From the NCBI GenBank assembly GCA_015680905.1, contig CM027381.1:67259501-67323500 (forward strand): 64,000 bases of DNA, written 5' to 3'. Shown here piece after piece: positions 11,654 through 23,445 of the stretch. This stretch comes from Coptis chinensis. Taxonomy: Eukaryota > Streptophyta > Magnoliopsida > Ranunculales > Ranunculaceae. The position numbers and the translations under genes were made by a program. Each line of letters starts with the position of its first letter. Position 1 is the first letter of the stretch. Under the pieces are notes generated by a model, which saw nothing but the letters and a program-made list of their open reading frames with translations, was not told where the DNA came from and made no database searches.

Positions 11654-12955
11654 ACGTAAGTATAAGGACAAGGAAAATGTAGATATACTATCACAATAAG
11701 ATGTAAGAACGTACAACGGTATGGAAACACAACATAATGATACGAGGAATTAAATACAAACCTAAATATTAGATAGAACTATATGCCACATTAACAACAT
11801 GACTATAATAAAACAACCAAGCATGAAGACTTGAGTAGCATATTCAATCTCCTGCTGCTCAAACTTTTCTAGTGCATCCATGAATCTTGAAACTTGGAGT
11901 GATCTAAAAACGTTTTTTAGAATAAGAAGTGTAGAGGGAAGAATATGAAATGAGTGAATATGGAGGAAGAGTTGAACTTATTTATAGAAAGAAAATTGTC
12001 GTTTTCTGACCGTTTTTTAGATGTGGTTCATGACCGTTTTCTGACCATTTTTTATGCGTTTTCATTATCGTTTTCTGAATGTTTTATAAAACGTTAGTTT
12101 ACGTTAAAATTTGTTGTTTAAGTATGACATTTAAAATATATATTTATATATATGTATATAATTTATTATTACCAATATATGTTCCTACCTATATACTATA
12201 ATATTAGATATAGCTAATATATCAAGATAGAAATTTTTAGGGAACAATCTACTATTAAGCTGGAAAATGCAAACACGTAAATAAAATATTTGATATAAAT
12301 ATTATACAAGACCGAAAAAAAATCTAGCTACTCGATGATCCTCGGTCTTTGTAGCGAGAATCCTCGGGTCAGAAGAAGAACCCGGAATCCTCTGACGTCG
12401 TGCGGCAAGACGAGCTCCCGTGAAGGCTAACTGCTCTGGATATCACCAAAGAGTATCCATCACTTGAGCTCGAAATCGATCTTTGGCTCGCCATGAACAT
12501 TCATTTGAACCGGTTATGGCGAAGTAAGCATATGGTCTGAAATGTAGTCATTGAAGCTCTCATTTCCTGTTTGGAATTAAGCCCATCTTTGTCGTCATTG
12601 ACTCGTGGCGAGTGGTCATATCTGTCTTTATTTCGCCCAAGGTACGTCTCATCGATACCTGGCGAGTGTACATGTCTCTCAAACCACTGTTCACAACACG
12701 TAAGGCCTCTATGGGATGGGTCATCTTACTCATGCTTGATCTCATCAAAGTAGGGTGGGTGAGATGACCCCTACGCTAAGCGTGCTCAGCAGCCCTAGGT
12801 TATGTGGGTTCCCAAGGGTCCAGGATGCATTTCTTGAAGACAAGCATATTCTCATATTGTGGTATGGGGAGTAGTGGGGTGTGTGAAAAAACTTCAGATT
12901 AATCATAACTTGCGTTACTAGAAACGGCAAGAGGGTGACCTAAGAAAGAGTGGCA
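10200..12955. other. Post-pol region of element 1 without a recognisable gene
   Basis: Only short scattered frames occur. A 29-nt T run lies at 11621-11649 and an AT-rich stretch at about 12100-12300. The sequence is probably decayed retrotransposon interior; no second element boundary could be identified. Confidence 0.4.
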
Positions 12956-12996
12956 TGTGTGATAATATCAAAAAGAAAGGTAACGATCACGAGAAG

Positions 12997-13604
12997 TTAC
13001 CCTTTCACTCTGGAGGATCCAAAGAAGGTGGAGGAAGGTCTTTGTTGATGTCGAAGGCTTCGAGGTGCCAATGGCGTTCGATCCCACCATTGAGTCACGG
13101 TCGGTTTGGTTCCGTTCGCGACCGAAAATGACGATACAGCGCAATTCCGTCGATGTTGTACTCTCCCTCGATTAAGCGTGTTAAGCATTAGGTCGTAAGT
13201 TCGTGGGTACATGGACTGCTGCTCTTGGGAGATCAATCGTGGTCGACCGGAGGAATGCCCGTGATCCCCGAGAGCAACACAGGTGTGACTTAAGTGGCGC
13301 ACCCTCGGCGGTGACCCAAAATGGTTGCCATTAAAGCTCCCATTGTCATAGAATTTCATCACCAAATCCTTGGAATAAAGCCCTCCATTGGCATATAACA
13401 AACTCTCCCATCCTCTAGAGTGAATTTCATGATCAAAGAATGGAGCAAACATCCCGTTTTCAAACAAATTTCCAAAAAAACACAAATCCGCTGTTTCCGG
13501 CCATTACTTGGTCTTAGGGAGAGGATGGCTATTGATTCTTGATGAGGGGAGAAATGGGATGTTACGACGGAAGGAAATCTTGGTCGGATATGTGAGGGTC
13601 TCAT
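12997..13604 (-). pseudogene. Broken ORF in the post-pol region of element 1, possible plant-transposon domain
   Basis: Two overlapping minus-strand frames (13359-13604 and 12997-13485) include RGWESLLYANGGLYSKDLV followed by MKFYDNGSF. This loosely recalls the RGW...Y.DLV..FYAN pattern of the 'putative plant transposon protein' domain found in Athila-type elements. The resemblance is short and the rest is not recognisable, so the family call is tentative. A frameshift is required between the two frames. Confidence 0.35.
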
Positions 13605-13609
13605 GTGAG

Positions 13610-14900
13610 ACCCGGTTTTAGTGTGGGCCTATCTCGTCGCGAGACTAAATCGAGAGGGGGCAAGATCCGGTTTTTAGGAAGAAGAATGATGTAAATGTGG
13701 ACGCTGTGTTTTCTGGTTTTTGTGTTTAAATGGACCGAAATTCGATATTTTGGTTGGGCCAAAAATTTCCCAAGCCCAAATCAAGCCTAAAGCCGATTTA
13801 AGCCTAAAAAATCTAAATGCTTACCCACGACTTCGTTTGGACTCGAATGAATGAGATATCGAAATAAGATATCCCAATTGTATGAGTCATCCTCAAAGGT
13901 CACAAGAGTTTTGAAAAGAAGGAGGGTGTTTTATTTATAAACCAATATTTTATTTATATACAAAGGAGATAAACGTGAAGAACACTGGATGTCCAAAAGA
14001 GTCACCATCTATAATCATAGACAACTGTCATGTCGGCTCTGGAGCGAACCCAATCCAGCCAGACTGTGGCTTTACCTTTATGTATTATGGGGTTAGGGGC
14101 AGGACGGTACCATCCTGGACCATGCACGCTACGGTCTAATAAAATTGCCCTTATTACATACGGCTATCCTCAAACCGCCCCAAGGGAACTCAAAGTAACC
14201 AATTCTAGGGTTGGTCTGGTGGAATCCATTGCCCGTTTATGTTCTAAGTATGCGACATCCGAGGTTGGACACGAATCTCATGTGCAAACCTTAATGCAAA
14301 GGGAAAAGGAAACAATATAAACATATCTACAAGATGAGTCTTTTAACGTCAGATCCTCAAGACGAATCGAGTCTTTTAACGTCAGATTCTCAAGACGAAT
14401 CCCAACCTGTGGGAGAAACGGCACAAACGGCGAAGATTATCATCGCGGCTAGTGTTAAACAAAAGTATACCTTAAACCGGCTCTAGTATCGGATAGGAAG
14501 TCAAGTCAAGACCTAGACGGAAAGGGTGTTTGGCAATGCATACACCATCCATCATCCTTCGCCGCGTCGTTTACGAGCAAAAGAACTACTGACCATTCCC
14601 TATTCGTGATGAGTGAGACTTACACCAAATGATTAGCTGAAGTTCAAGTTAGGTAGAGTAGAAAAGGGGGAGAAGGAAGGAGGTGAAATTTTAGGTACCC
14701 ATCGTTTACTAAAAAGTAGGTTTTCTCGTGTTGCGAGAAGACATTTATACTCATTTCTGAAAAAGAGTTTTCGTGGACTAAGGTTCCGGCGCTTGCAACC
14801 ACACACTTTAAAGAACTTTGGAGATCATAAGATAGATGATGGGCCCAGCTACCAAAATGGTGTACCCTCTATAGAAACAAGATTGAGTACGCCAAAAACG
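13610..14900. other. Unassigned interior of element 1 next to integrase
   Basis: No supported gene. Contains a 33-bp tandem duplication (14336-14368 and 14369-14401, unit starting GAGTCTTTTAACGTC). A 96-aa plus-strand frame at 14030-14320 has no recognisable motif and was not accepted. Confidence 0.45.
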
Positions 14901-14906
14901 AAACAT

Positions 14907-17900
14907 CTAGTCAGTGTATCTTGGATTCCCTGAAGAAGTCCCGCTTAACATCCGTGAGCGTAATTGCGGTAATGTTTTAGGTTGTCCATTGACTTGAAAT
15001 TTGCTGTTATCTTTTGGATTAAGCAAAGAAATTGCCCCATAATGTTTCACAAATGACCTGATAATGAAAGGACCGGACCATCGTGTTTTCAATTTACCGG
15101 GAAAGATGTGTAATCCGAGGTTGTCAGATAAAAAAATTTTGGCCAATTTTGAAATCCTTACACAAAATGTGCTTGTCGTGCACTCTTTTCATATTAGCTT
15201 TGTAGGATTTCGAGAGATCATAAGCATCACTCGAATCTCCTCCACTCATTTAATTGCAGTTTTAAGCTTCACCGCCTGCCTTGATGATATTGTAATTAAG
15301 GCTTTTGATGGCCCAAAGGGCACGATGCTCAAGTTCAACCGCAGATGACAAGGTTTTCCAAAACAATGCGGTAAGAAGACATCCCTATAGGTGTCTTAAA
15401 TGCTTTGTTCGTATGCCCACAAGGCATCCGATAAGCGGAGAGACCATCCTTTCTTGATGGGTTGGCGGTTTTTCTCTAGAATAGACTTTATCTCTCTGTT
15501 GGAGACTTCCACTTGGCCACTCGTTTGTGGGTGGTATGGAGTAGCAACCTTGTGAGTAACTCCATATTTATTCATTAAAAACCCAAAAATTTTGTTACAA
15601 AAATGTGTACCCCCATCATCATCGATGATAGCTTTGGGAACACCAAAACGAGAAAAATGTTTTCTTTTACAAATCTCACGCGACAGTCTTATGGTCATTT
15701 GAGCGACATGCGAGTGCCTCAATCCATTTGGACACATAGTCTACAGTGACTAAAATGTATAGAAAACCTTGAGAAATAGGGAAGGGTCCCATAAAATCAA
15801 TGCCCCAAACATCAAAAATTTCCACAATCAAGATAGGATTTAGGGGCATCATATTTTTTGTTTGGTAATTGACCTAGGTGCCGACAATGAATACAAGCTA
15901 TGCAATGTTAGGTGTGCATCGCGAAAAAAGGGTAGGCCAAGAAAACCACATTGTAACACCTTGGCCGCAGTTTTCTTTCCACTTGAAATGACCTCCGCAA
16001 GATTGTTCATGGCAAAAGGATAATCGTCGGTGTGTTCCCGGTCGGGAATGAAGCGACGAATGAGTTGGTCGGAACAATACTTAAAAGAGGTAGTAGGTTC
16101 ATCCCAAAATAATATTTTACAGATGGATAAGAACTTTTATGATCGGGGCGACCAAAAGGAGGGGACTTCCTCAGTAACTAGGTAGTTAACGATATCCGCA
16201 TACCATGGAGATGAGAAAATAGAGTACAAATATTCGTCTGGGAAGGAATCACCGATAGCTTCGGAATCACTATCGATGTCACCAACCAACCTTGATAAAT
16301 GGTCGGCTACGATATTTTCGGTTTCTTTCTTGTCTTTGATTTCCAGGGTGAATTCTTGTAAGAGAAGGATCCAGCGGAACAATCGTTGTTTTGCGTCCTT
16401 TTTCGCGAGTAAGTACCGAATTGCGGCATGGTCAGTATATACGATGGTCGATGTTCCAACTAGATAGGGGGGAAACTTATCCAAAGCATAGACAATAGCT
16501 AGGAACTCTTTCTCAATTGTGGTATAATTACGTTGAGCGTCGTTAAGAGTTTTACTAGCGTAGTAAATGACAATGGGTTTGTCGTCACGTCGTTGGCCTA
16601 GTACGGCGCCAATAGCAAAGTCGCTAGCGTCACACATCAGTTTGAATGGTTGAGAGCAATCAGGGGGTTGAATGATAGGAGCAGTAGTCAGAGCGGTTTT
16701 TAGAGTATCAAAAGCTTGTTTGCAATTGAAATTGAAGTCGAATCTGTATCCTTAAGCAGGAGATTGGTTAAGGGTCGAGCAACTTTAGAAAAATCCTAAA
16801 TGAATCTCCTGTAAAACCCAGCGTGGCCTAAAAAGGCACGGATATCACGAACTGTACGTGGGAAAGGTAGCGAAGAAATTTTAACAATTTTTGTTTTATC
16901 AACCTCTATCCCGTCTTTTGAAACAATATGACCTAGAACAAGTCCTTTGGTAACCATGAAATGACACTTCTCCCAATTTAGTACCAGATTTTTCTCTTTG
17001 CAACGTGTTAATACTTTAGAAAGGTTGGATAAACAGTCGTCAAAGGAATTTCCGTAAATGGAAAAGTTGTCCATGAAGACTTCCATATAACGTTCCACCA
17101 TATCACTAAAAATTTGAAATATGCAGCGTTGGAAAGTGCCTGGGGCATTACAAAGACCAAAAGGCATTCGTCTGTATACAAGGGTTCCAAAGGGACACGT
17201 GAAAGTTGTCTTTTCTTGATCGGCGGGATCGATGACAATTTGGAAGTATCCGGAATAGCCATCAAGAAAACAGTAGTAAGCATGACCGGCTAAACGTTCT
17301 AGCATCTGGTCAATGAATGGGAGAGGGAAGTGATCTTTACGGGTTCTGGCATTAAGTTTGTGATAGTCAATGCAAATTCTCCATTTCAAAGGAATGCGAG
17401 TGGAGATGCACTCACCATTTTCATTTTGTACAACTTGAATGCCGGACTTTTTGGGAACAACGTGGACAGGACTAACCTAATCACTATCAGAGATAGGGTA
17501 TATGATACCCGCATCAAGTAAACGTAAAACTTTCTCTCTCACCACTTCCTTCATGGCGGGATTAAGGCGGCGTTGTGGTTCTCGCGATGTCTTTGTGCCG
17601 TCATCGAGATGTATGAGATGCGTGCATATGCTAGGGTCTATTCCCTTGATATCATCTAATGACCATCCGATAGCGGAGCGGTGTTCACGAATGACATGAA
17701 TCAAACGTGCCTCTTCGTCGGTAGTCAAGTGAGCAGAAATTATTATAGGGTGACTACCATCGAGATCGAGATGCACGTACTTCAACTCAGAGGGTAGAGG
17801 TTTTAAATCCGGAGTTGGAGGATTAGGGATCAAGGATTCGTGAGGGATCATCTCTTCAATGGAAAGGAGCGAATCCGGTTCTTCTGAATTAGTTTGCAAC

Positions 17901-18480
17901 GCAGCATTAGGGTCAAATAGTGGTACTGACTCTAATAATACATGGACATCCTTTATGTACGAGTCATCGTCAAACTCCGGATTATCAAAAGAAAGAAATT
18001 GGTGTATCTCGTTGGGGGAAAAGAGTTTGTGAAATAATCATGTTCCAGACTATCAACCAAAGCTAATCTCGCCCTCCATTATAGGATCGGAAACTATTTC
18101 ATTAATTTGAACACGTTGAGTTCGACGAAAAGGTTCCCCGAAAGACAATGTCATTGAACCGTCCGACAATTTATGAGAAGTTGGCGTTGCAAGAAAAGGG
18201 CGTCCCCAAGATGATAGGGATGGAGTCACATGCTACTTGATTATCTAGAATGACAAAATAAACCGGGTAGTAAAAATCTTGGACCTTTACTATAACGTTC
18301 TCTACTATGCCTTTTGGGTACTTGATGGAGCCGATCCGCTGAGTTGTAGAGTCATATTGGTAGGTTTTAATTCATGAAGACCTAACCGCTTAAATAAGTA
18401 GTAGGGAAGTAGGTTAACACCGGCACCTAGGTCTAAAAGTGCGATGGCGGTATACTTGTCGCCCAACGCATGGTACAGGT
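14907..18480 (-). pseudogene. Element 1 pol: protease, RT, RNase H, integrase
   Basis: Read from high to low coordinate. The protease motif is LLDLGAGVNLLPYYL at about 18390-18445. The RT core (16796-17389) contains MPFGLCNAPGTFQ and an active site reading FMDN instead of FMDD (codons at 17066-17074). RNase H (16137-16637) starts [15 protein letters not shown]. The integrase core (15396-15850) includes [16 protein letters not shown] and QVEVSNRE for the D,D,E triad. The integrase C-terminus (14907-15146) carries GKLKTRWSGPF. Several frameshifts separate the segments. The Asn in the RT box would be expected to abolish catalysis even if the frame were open. Confidence 0.9.
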
Positions 18481-18495
18481 TAATTGGTCACGGTC

Positions 18496-20522
18496 TCAGA
18501 CTTTACCACACCATTGGTAGGTAATCGTAATCGGGAAACCGCTTTCGAGGAACGCTTGTTGAGGTACATTCGTACGTCGTTTGGTGGTGCACATGTCCTT
18601 CAAAAACTTGGCATTCTTGGGCAAATGCTTTAGCGCGTCTAGGAAAGGTAAGTTTATAGTCAAATTTTTGAAGGTTTCACGGATCTCATCAAAATGTTCA
18701 TCATGTTTGTTCTTTACCAAACGGGCAGGGAACGGAGCTTTTGGGCGGAATTGCGTATAAGGATCAGTGGTATCTTTTCCTAGGGACGTGGGTGTAGATT
18801 TTGAAGGTACAACTTTGTCCGTTATAGGTTGCGAGGTAGGAGTTGGAAGGACGTCAGTCGTGGCTTCCGTCGATTCCTCGTCTGGCATACGTATATTATT
18901 GTCGATGGTTTGGCCAGAACGAAGAGTGGTAGTGGCATTTATCTCACCCTGGCTTGGATTACTAGATCCTGGTGCATTGTTGAGTTCAAAGGCAGTGTTT
19001 GTAAGCTTAGGGTTTGGAACTGCTTGCCTAGGGAACACGCCCTTTTGACTTTTATCCTGAGCTAACAGCTAAAGAGACTGTTGGATAGAAGCTAGGATTT
19101 GATTCTGTTGATTCATGTATGTAGGAAAGTTTCAGCCGTTTTATCGGCTGTGGATTGTACCAAAGGAGTAGCAGGAACTAGTTCACGGTTATTATTCACG
19201 GGTTGATTTTGGTAGCCATATCCTTGATTAGCGGGAACAATGTTGCGGTTGTTTTGGTACCCTATATTTGCGTTGTTGGGAAAATTACTTTGCCCTTGCT
19301 AGAATTGTGGAGGATTTCCTTGGACGATAGGAATTGTAGTTCGCGGGTGGTCGTCACAGAACGTTGTTGCCACCGAGGAGCTTGTTGTTGGACGAGGGGT
19401 GCCCAAGCTAAATTGGATGTTGTCGCCAAGGTGCATTAGGGATGTTGAAAGCACAAGCCTCTTCGAAGGTTGGGGAGGACACTTTCGTATACCAAAGGAC
19501 AATAAGAATCGGGCGTGCTTTCGGGACTTAAGCAAAGAGGGCATGGGGAAGTGTTGGCAGCCATGACTGTTTGGGTTTTTGTTCATTTACTTGTACCGAA
19601 AAGAGCATCAACCTTTTTGTTTAGGGACTCGATTAGAGTTTTTTAATTCGGATCGGGTTTGACCTCGAACATAGACGTAACTTTGGTAGGAGTGTCTTTA
19701 GAAGATCTAGAAGAATCAGTGTTTCCCCAATGGGTGCCGTGAAAGCTTTGTTTCTCAAGAAAAGTGTATGCTTCATGGCGCCCTTGTCCATGAAAACAAC
19801 CGCCGCTTCATGATATCTAATGTTTCCTTTTGATGGTCGAGAGACCATTAAAGAATGAACGGACTAATACATCGGTGTCGAGTTGATGATGGGGACATTC
19901 AAAGTAGATCAATAAATCTGCTCCCACGCTTCGAAAAGGATTCCCGGGGGTCTTTGGCGAAAAGAATTGAATCTTTTGAAGCATTTCGTAGTTTTCTTAC
20001 GAGTATAGAACTTTATCATGAATGCTTGAACAAGTTTGGCCCATGTGTCAATGGATTGATTCGCGCTTGTCCGCGAGCCAAACCGAAAGCTTTATCGGCT
20101 AAGGTGAAGGGAAACAACCTAAGCAAGACTTGTTCGTTGGTAACGGTCGGATGGCGGAAAGTGGTGACTACTTGTTGCATCCGACGAAGATGATTGTAAG
20201 GTTTTTTATGGTCTAAACCATGGTAAACAGGTAACAAACCGAAAATGTTTGGCGGAATACGAAAATCACCTACAATCGCATCGAGTTTAATGTAGGAAGT
20301 AGGTCCTTCCTGTAAGGCAGTATAGAAATCCGAAAGGGGTTTCTCGACTGTGAGATTTTCCTCAACCATAGTTAAAGGAGATAATGGCAACGGAGATGTT
20401 TGACGAGGTTGATTTACGGAGGAGGGACTATGTCTAGGAGATAACATAAACAGTTGTTTCTTGTATTTTCGACGATGATATGTAAGTTCTAATTCCTTAT
20501 GTTTACCAGACCGGAGTCTCAT
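18496..20522 (-). pseudogene. Element 1 gag
   Basis: The start at 20522 gives MRLRSGKHKELELTY, the usual opening of Athila-type gag. The N-terminal gag domain (20016-20522) includes DFRIPPNIFGLLPVYHGLDH. A nucleocapsid-like Cys box around 19500-19550 reads CPLCLSPESTPDSYCP, where the His of CX2CX4HX4C is lost. The C-terminal part (18496-19038) has ATTTLRSGQTIDN and LPKNAKFLKDMCTTKRR. At least three frame breaks split it, and it runs into the protease region. Confidence 0.85.
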
Positions 20523-21753
20523 ACAAATATAAATTTTAATTTAAGGCTCATAAGGAACGAATAATGACTGGAGGTTTTAGAATTTAGGAAGGAGGGAGTT
20601 GAAGCACGTCTTCGAGCTATTGCTAACTCGCGGGGGAAGCTAGGATAACGTGTGAATATTCCAGCAGCCAGGTCACCTGAGAGAATTGAGGGAGGTTGTT
20701 CGTGCTAGCACGTTCCTTAATTAGGCAACCTCAATTTTTTTCAAGTTTCCTAGGCACTGATGGAATAGGATGATGATTTATGATGGTGTATTATGCGAGG
20801 TGTTATCAAGATAATTTAGATGAAATTTTTAATTACTATGATTTTTTATTTTTTTTATTTTTATTTTTATTTTTATTTTTTTTTTTATTTTTTTTGTTTA
20901 CGTAATTAATGTATTATGGAGACGTGATTACGAAATATGCAATTAAAAACGATAGATGCCAAAATAGAAACTAACTAACATATACTAGTTTACGCAGAAA
21001 GTCTACCCATGCAAATCTATATTACCTATACGTGCAACTATATGTAAGTTATACGTGAGCTAGGGAATGTCGAGAATGAACTCATGCAATTGAATACCGC
21101 GGTAATGCGTGAATTGATGTAACATACACATACAAAAATATTCTAAGCAGATGGTTTGACGCCACGCATATATCAAAAATATATTTGAATCATATTGTGT
21201 TAACGCGTGAATATGTAATGACGAACCACCTTTACATGCAAGGAGTCCTCATGCCAACATACAAATATCTGAAGGTAAAACAAGTTATAGCAAATAATAT
21301 CCTCGACAAAGTTTGAGGAGTTTAAGAGTTTGAAACCAAGGCCCCGCGATTCCTCGTGATAGCGATCGACTAACTCCCGAAGCTTATGCTTACTAGAAAA
21401 AACAGGGACTAGAGAGCCCAAAAGAGTACCAAAAGGAAAGTGGCATGTACCTGAAAACCGGAGTGTTGATACTCGAGTTAGTCTCAAGCGTGCTACTAAT
21501 TCAGTCTCATCCGAGACTCTTTTGTCCGTTCAAGATTTCAAATTCCTACGGAGTACTTAGATCGTGCTAATGAAAATAAACAAAACTTGGTTCACGATAT
21601 TTGTTAGTAGAAAAAGTTAGGGTAAAGAGTTACGTAACTTGTTAGTATTGTAACGTAAAATGAAAATTTAAAAAGATGAGGAGGTAGGGGAGGGTTTTAT
21701 AGATGTATTCCAGGTTATTACGTTAAGTCCGAGTCCTTCGAAGCGGCGCCATT
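20523..21753 (-). promoter_or_regulatory. Untranslated leader and primer-binding site of element 1
   Basis: Non-coding region between gag and the 5' LTR. Immediately inside the LTR (21740-21751, minus strand) is TGGCGCCGCTTC, matching the start of the tRNA-Asp-type primer-binding site TGGCGCCGTTGCC used by Athila/Calypso elements. An AT-rich run of T and A lies at about 20845-20900. Confidence 0.65.
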
Positions 21754-23445
21754 TGATAAACACACTTTTATACACGTTTATTGATTTCTTGCTTATTTAT
21801 TTTCTTAAGTCCGAGGTCCACAAAGTCCAAGTCCAAAGACCCAAGTCCAAAGTCCAAAGTCCAACGTCCGTATAGTCGTACGTTTTAGTCAAGTTACCTT
21901 ACTCACGTGGGTTTGGTAGGATAGGTCGAGTAAGGGATCGTCCAAACCTTAGGGCTCGGATAGGTTCACAACTGGAATTACAACTTTTGGTGAGTAGGAT
22001 TTTTAGGTTTCTTTTTAGTTGGTTTTAATTAAATTAACGGTAATGCAAATAATGTAAATTACTACGGCGATTATATGTAGGTAAACAAAAATAGAGAAAC
22101 AGGGAGAGAGTTAGTCATACTCATGCGAGAATCATTTTTCAACCGTTTATATTACCACATCACTACATCTCTAATTCGTCTCGTTTTCGGAGACGACATC
22201 GAGTATTTATCCCTAGTGCATGCCCACATCTCTAGGTCGCATTTCACTAGCATAAGGAGTTTCAATAATATCTCATCTCTGGTATATTATTTCAGCTCCT
22301 GGCTCGATTTCACATCAGCTAGACGAATTGGAGTCGGCTTGTCGACACCGAGAGTCGTGCCAGACATTTTGGTCGCTACGAGACTGTTTCCGAGCATCGC
22401 CAGATCCAACTTTGTACAGTCTCAGTTATTTTGGGACCGGATGTCAAATCTAAGCCTAATTCCTAAGTAGTGACTCTAAAATATTAAAGAGTCAATCCGG
22501 ATTTTTACACGAGCAGCATAACCCTCCCCCTGAGGGGGGGGATTAGCTCATGGTCATAGAAGGAATAATAAAACTTGCTGTATACATTAAGTAAATAAAT
22601 GCAGGACAAGAATTAAACTAGAAAAGAAATGACTGTTATTAAGGGTAAAATAACTTACAGTATTTAAGCTGCTAGAATGGAAATGACAGAATGTAAGTAC
22701 TGAAGAAATAAACTAACTAGGCAAAAGCTAAAGCATGAAAATGCTGAAGGGGTAATAATGAAGGCGACCCCCTCATATATATAGGTTGGAGACTGAAGAC
22801 GGTTTAATTTAATTTGTTGTTGTTTGAAGACTGAAGTTTTGTTTTTTACCCATTTGTTTTGTCCTTTTCCGTATTAAAGTTTCGTCTTGTAGCTCATTTC
22901 AATTCAAACCACCTGGTTTGAATTGGTACGTGTCTTCTCTCTTGCCAAGTGGTACCAAATTGAAACCATCCTTTGCCACCTGCCTATCTTGACTTCGTCA
23001 TGCCTTCGGACCAGCAGAGTGGGTCCACTTAGTGTGTCCATCGGGCGCTGATTTTTTGCATTTTTACGACTTTCGTCCTTTACTTGCGGGAGTTCGCCGC
23101 CGGTCGCTATGGCAGCTTCACTAGCCAACATCGGCATCTAGATTTATCCGATTTGAGCTTGGAAGTTTGCTACTTCTTTATATGTGGACCCGCTTACGAC
23201 CGGTTTTGTTCTTTTGGAAACTTCGCTCTAGTCGGGGCTTTGTTGGGCTTCCGCGGGGGTTGAGTGGGAAACTTCAAATATTCCGTATTCCCGCATTTCC
23301 GATGCATGTTTTATCCCTATATTTATTTTAATTGCGGAAACCTGCAAAAGTACGAAAATATAATTATTACATGATTATTAAACACATAATCGACCAAAAT
23401 GTTATGTCTCTCGGGGTTTAATATTACAGTTTTGGGTGCTTATCA
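21754..23445 (-). repeat. Element 1 right LTR (5' LTR), holding the empty CACTA site
   Basis: 1692 bp, TGATAAACAC to GGGTGCTTATCA. It aligns with 902-7451 apart from the CACTA insert. The site matching the insertion reads AAAGCATGAAAATGC near 22731-22745, with one ATG. Its right edge abuts the RNase H codons of element 2 with no intervening sequence. Confidence 0.92.

Larger units (their letters stand above)
902..23445 (-). mobile_element. Element 1: Athila-like Ty3/gypsy LTR retrotransposon
   Basis: Related LTRs lie at 902-7451 (interrupted by a CACTA insertion) and 21754-23445. Both run from TGAT to TTATCA on the plus strand. The element reads on the minus strand: LTR, a primer-binding site starting TGGCGCCG, gag opening with MRLRSG, protease, reverse transcriptase, RNase H, integrase, a long post-pol region, a polypurine tract and the other LTR. 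The domain order, the MRLRSG start and the tRNA-Asp-like primer site fit the Athila lineage. All long ORFs contain frameshifts or stops, so it is a decayed copy or its sequence is unpolished. No target-site duplication is visible (CCTAC on the left, AGGAT on the right). Confidence 0.9.

Noticed and set aside
14030..14320. 96-aa plus-strand ORF in element 1
   Set aside because: No recognisable motif, opposite to the element's genes, and no sign of splicing or conservation.
20845..20900. Possible terminator or origin in an AT-rich run
   Set aside because: Simple T/A-rich low complexity in a retrotransposon leader; nothing specific.
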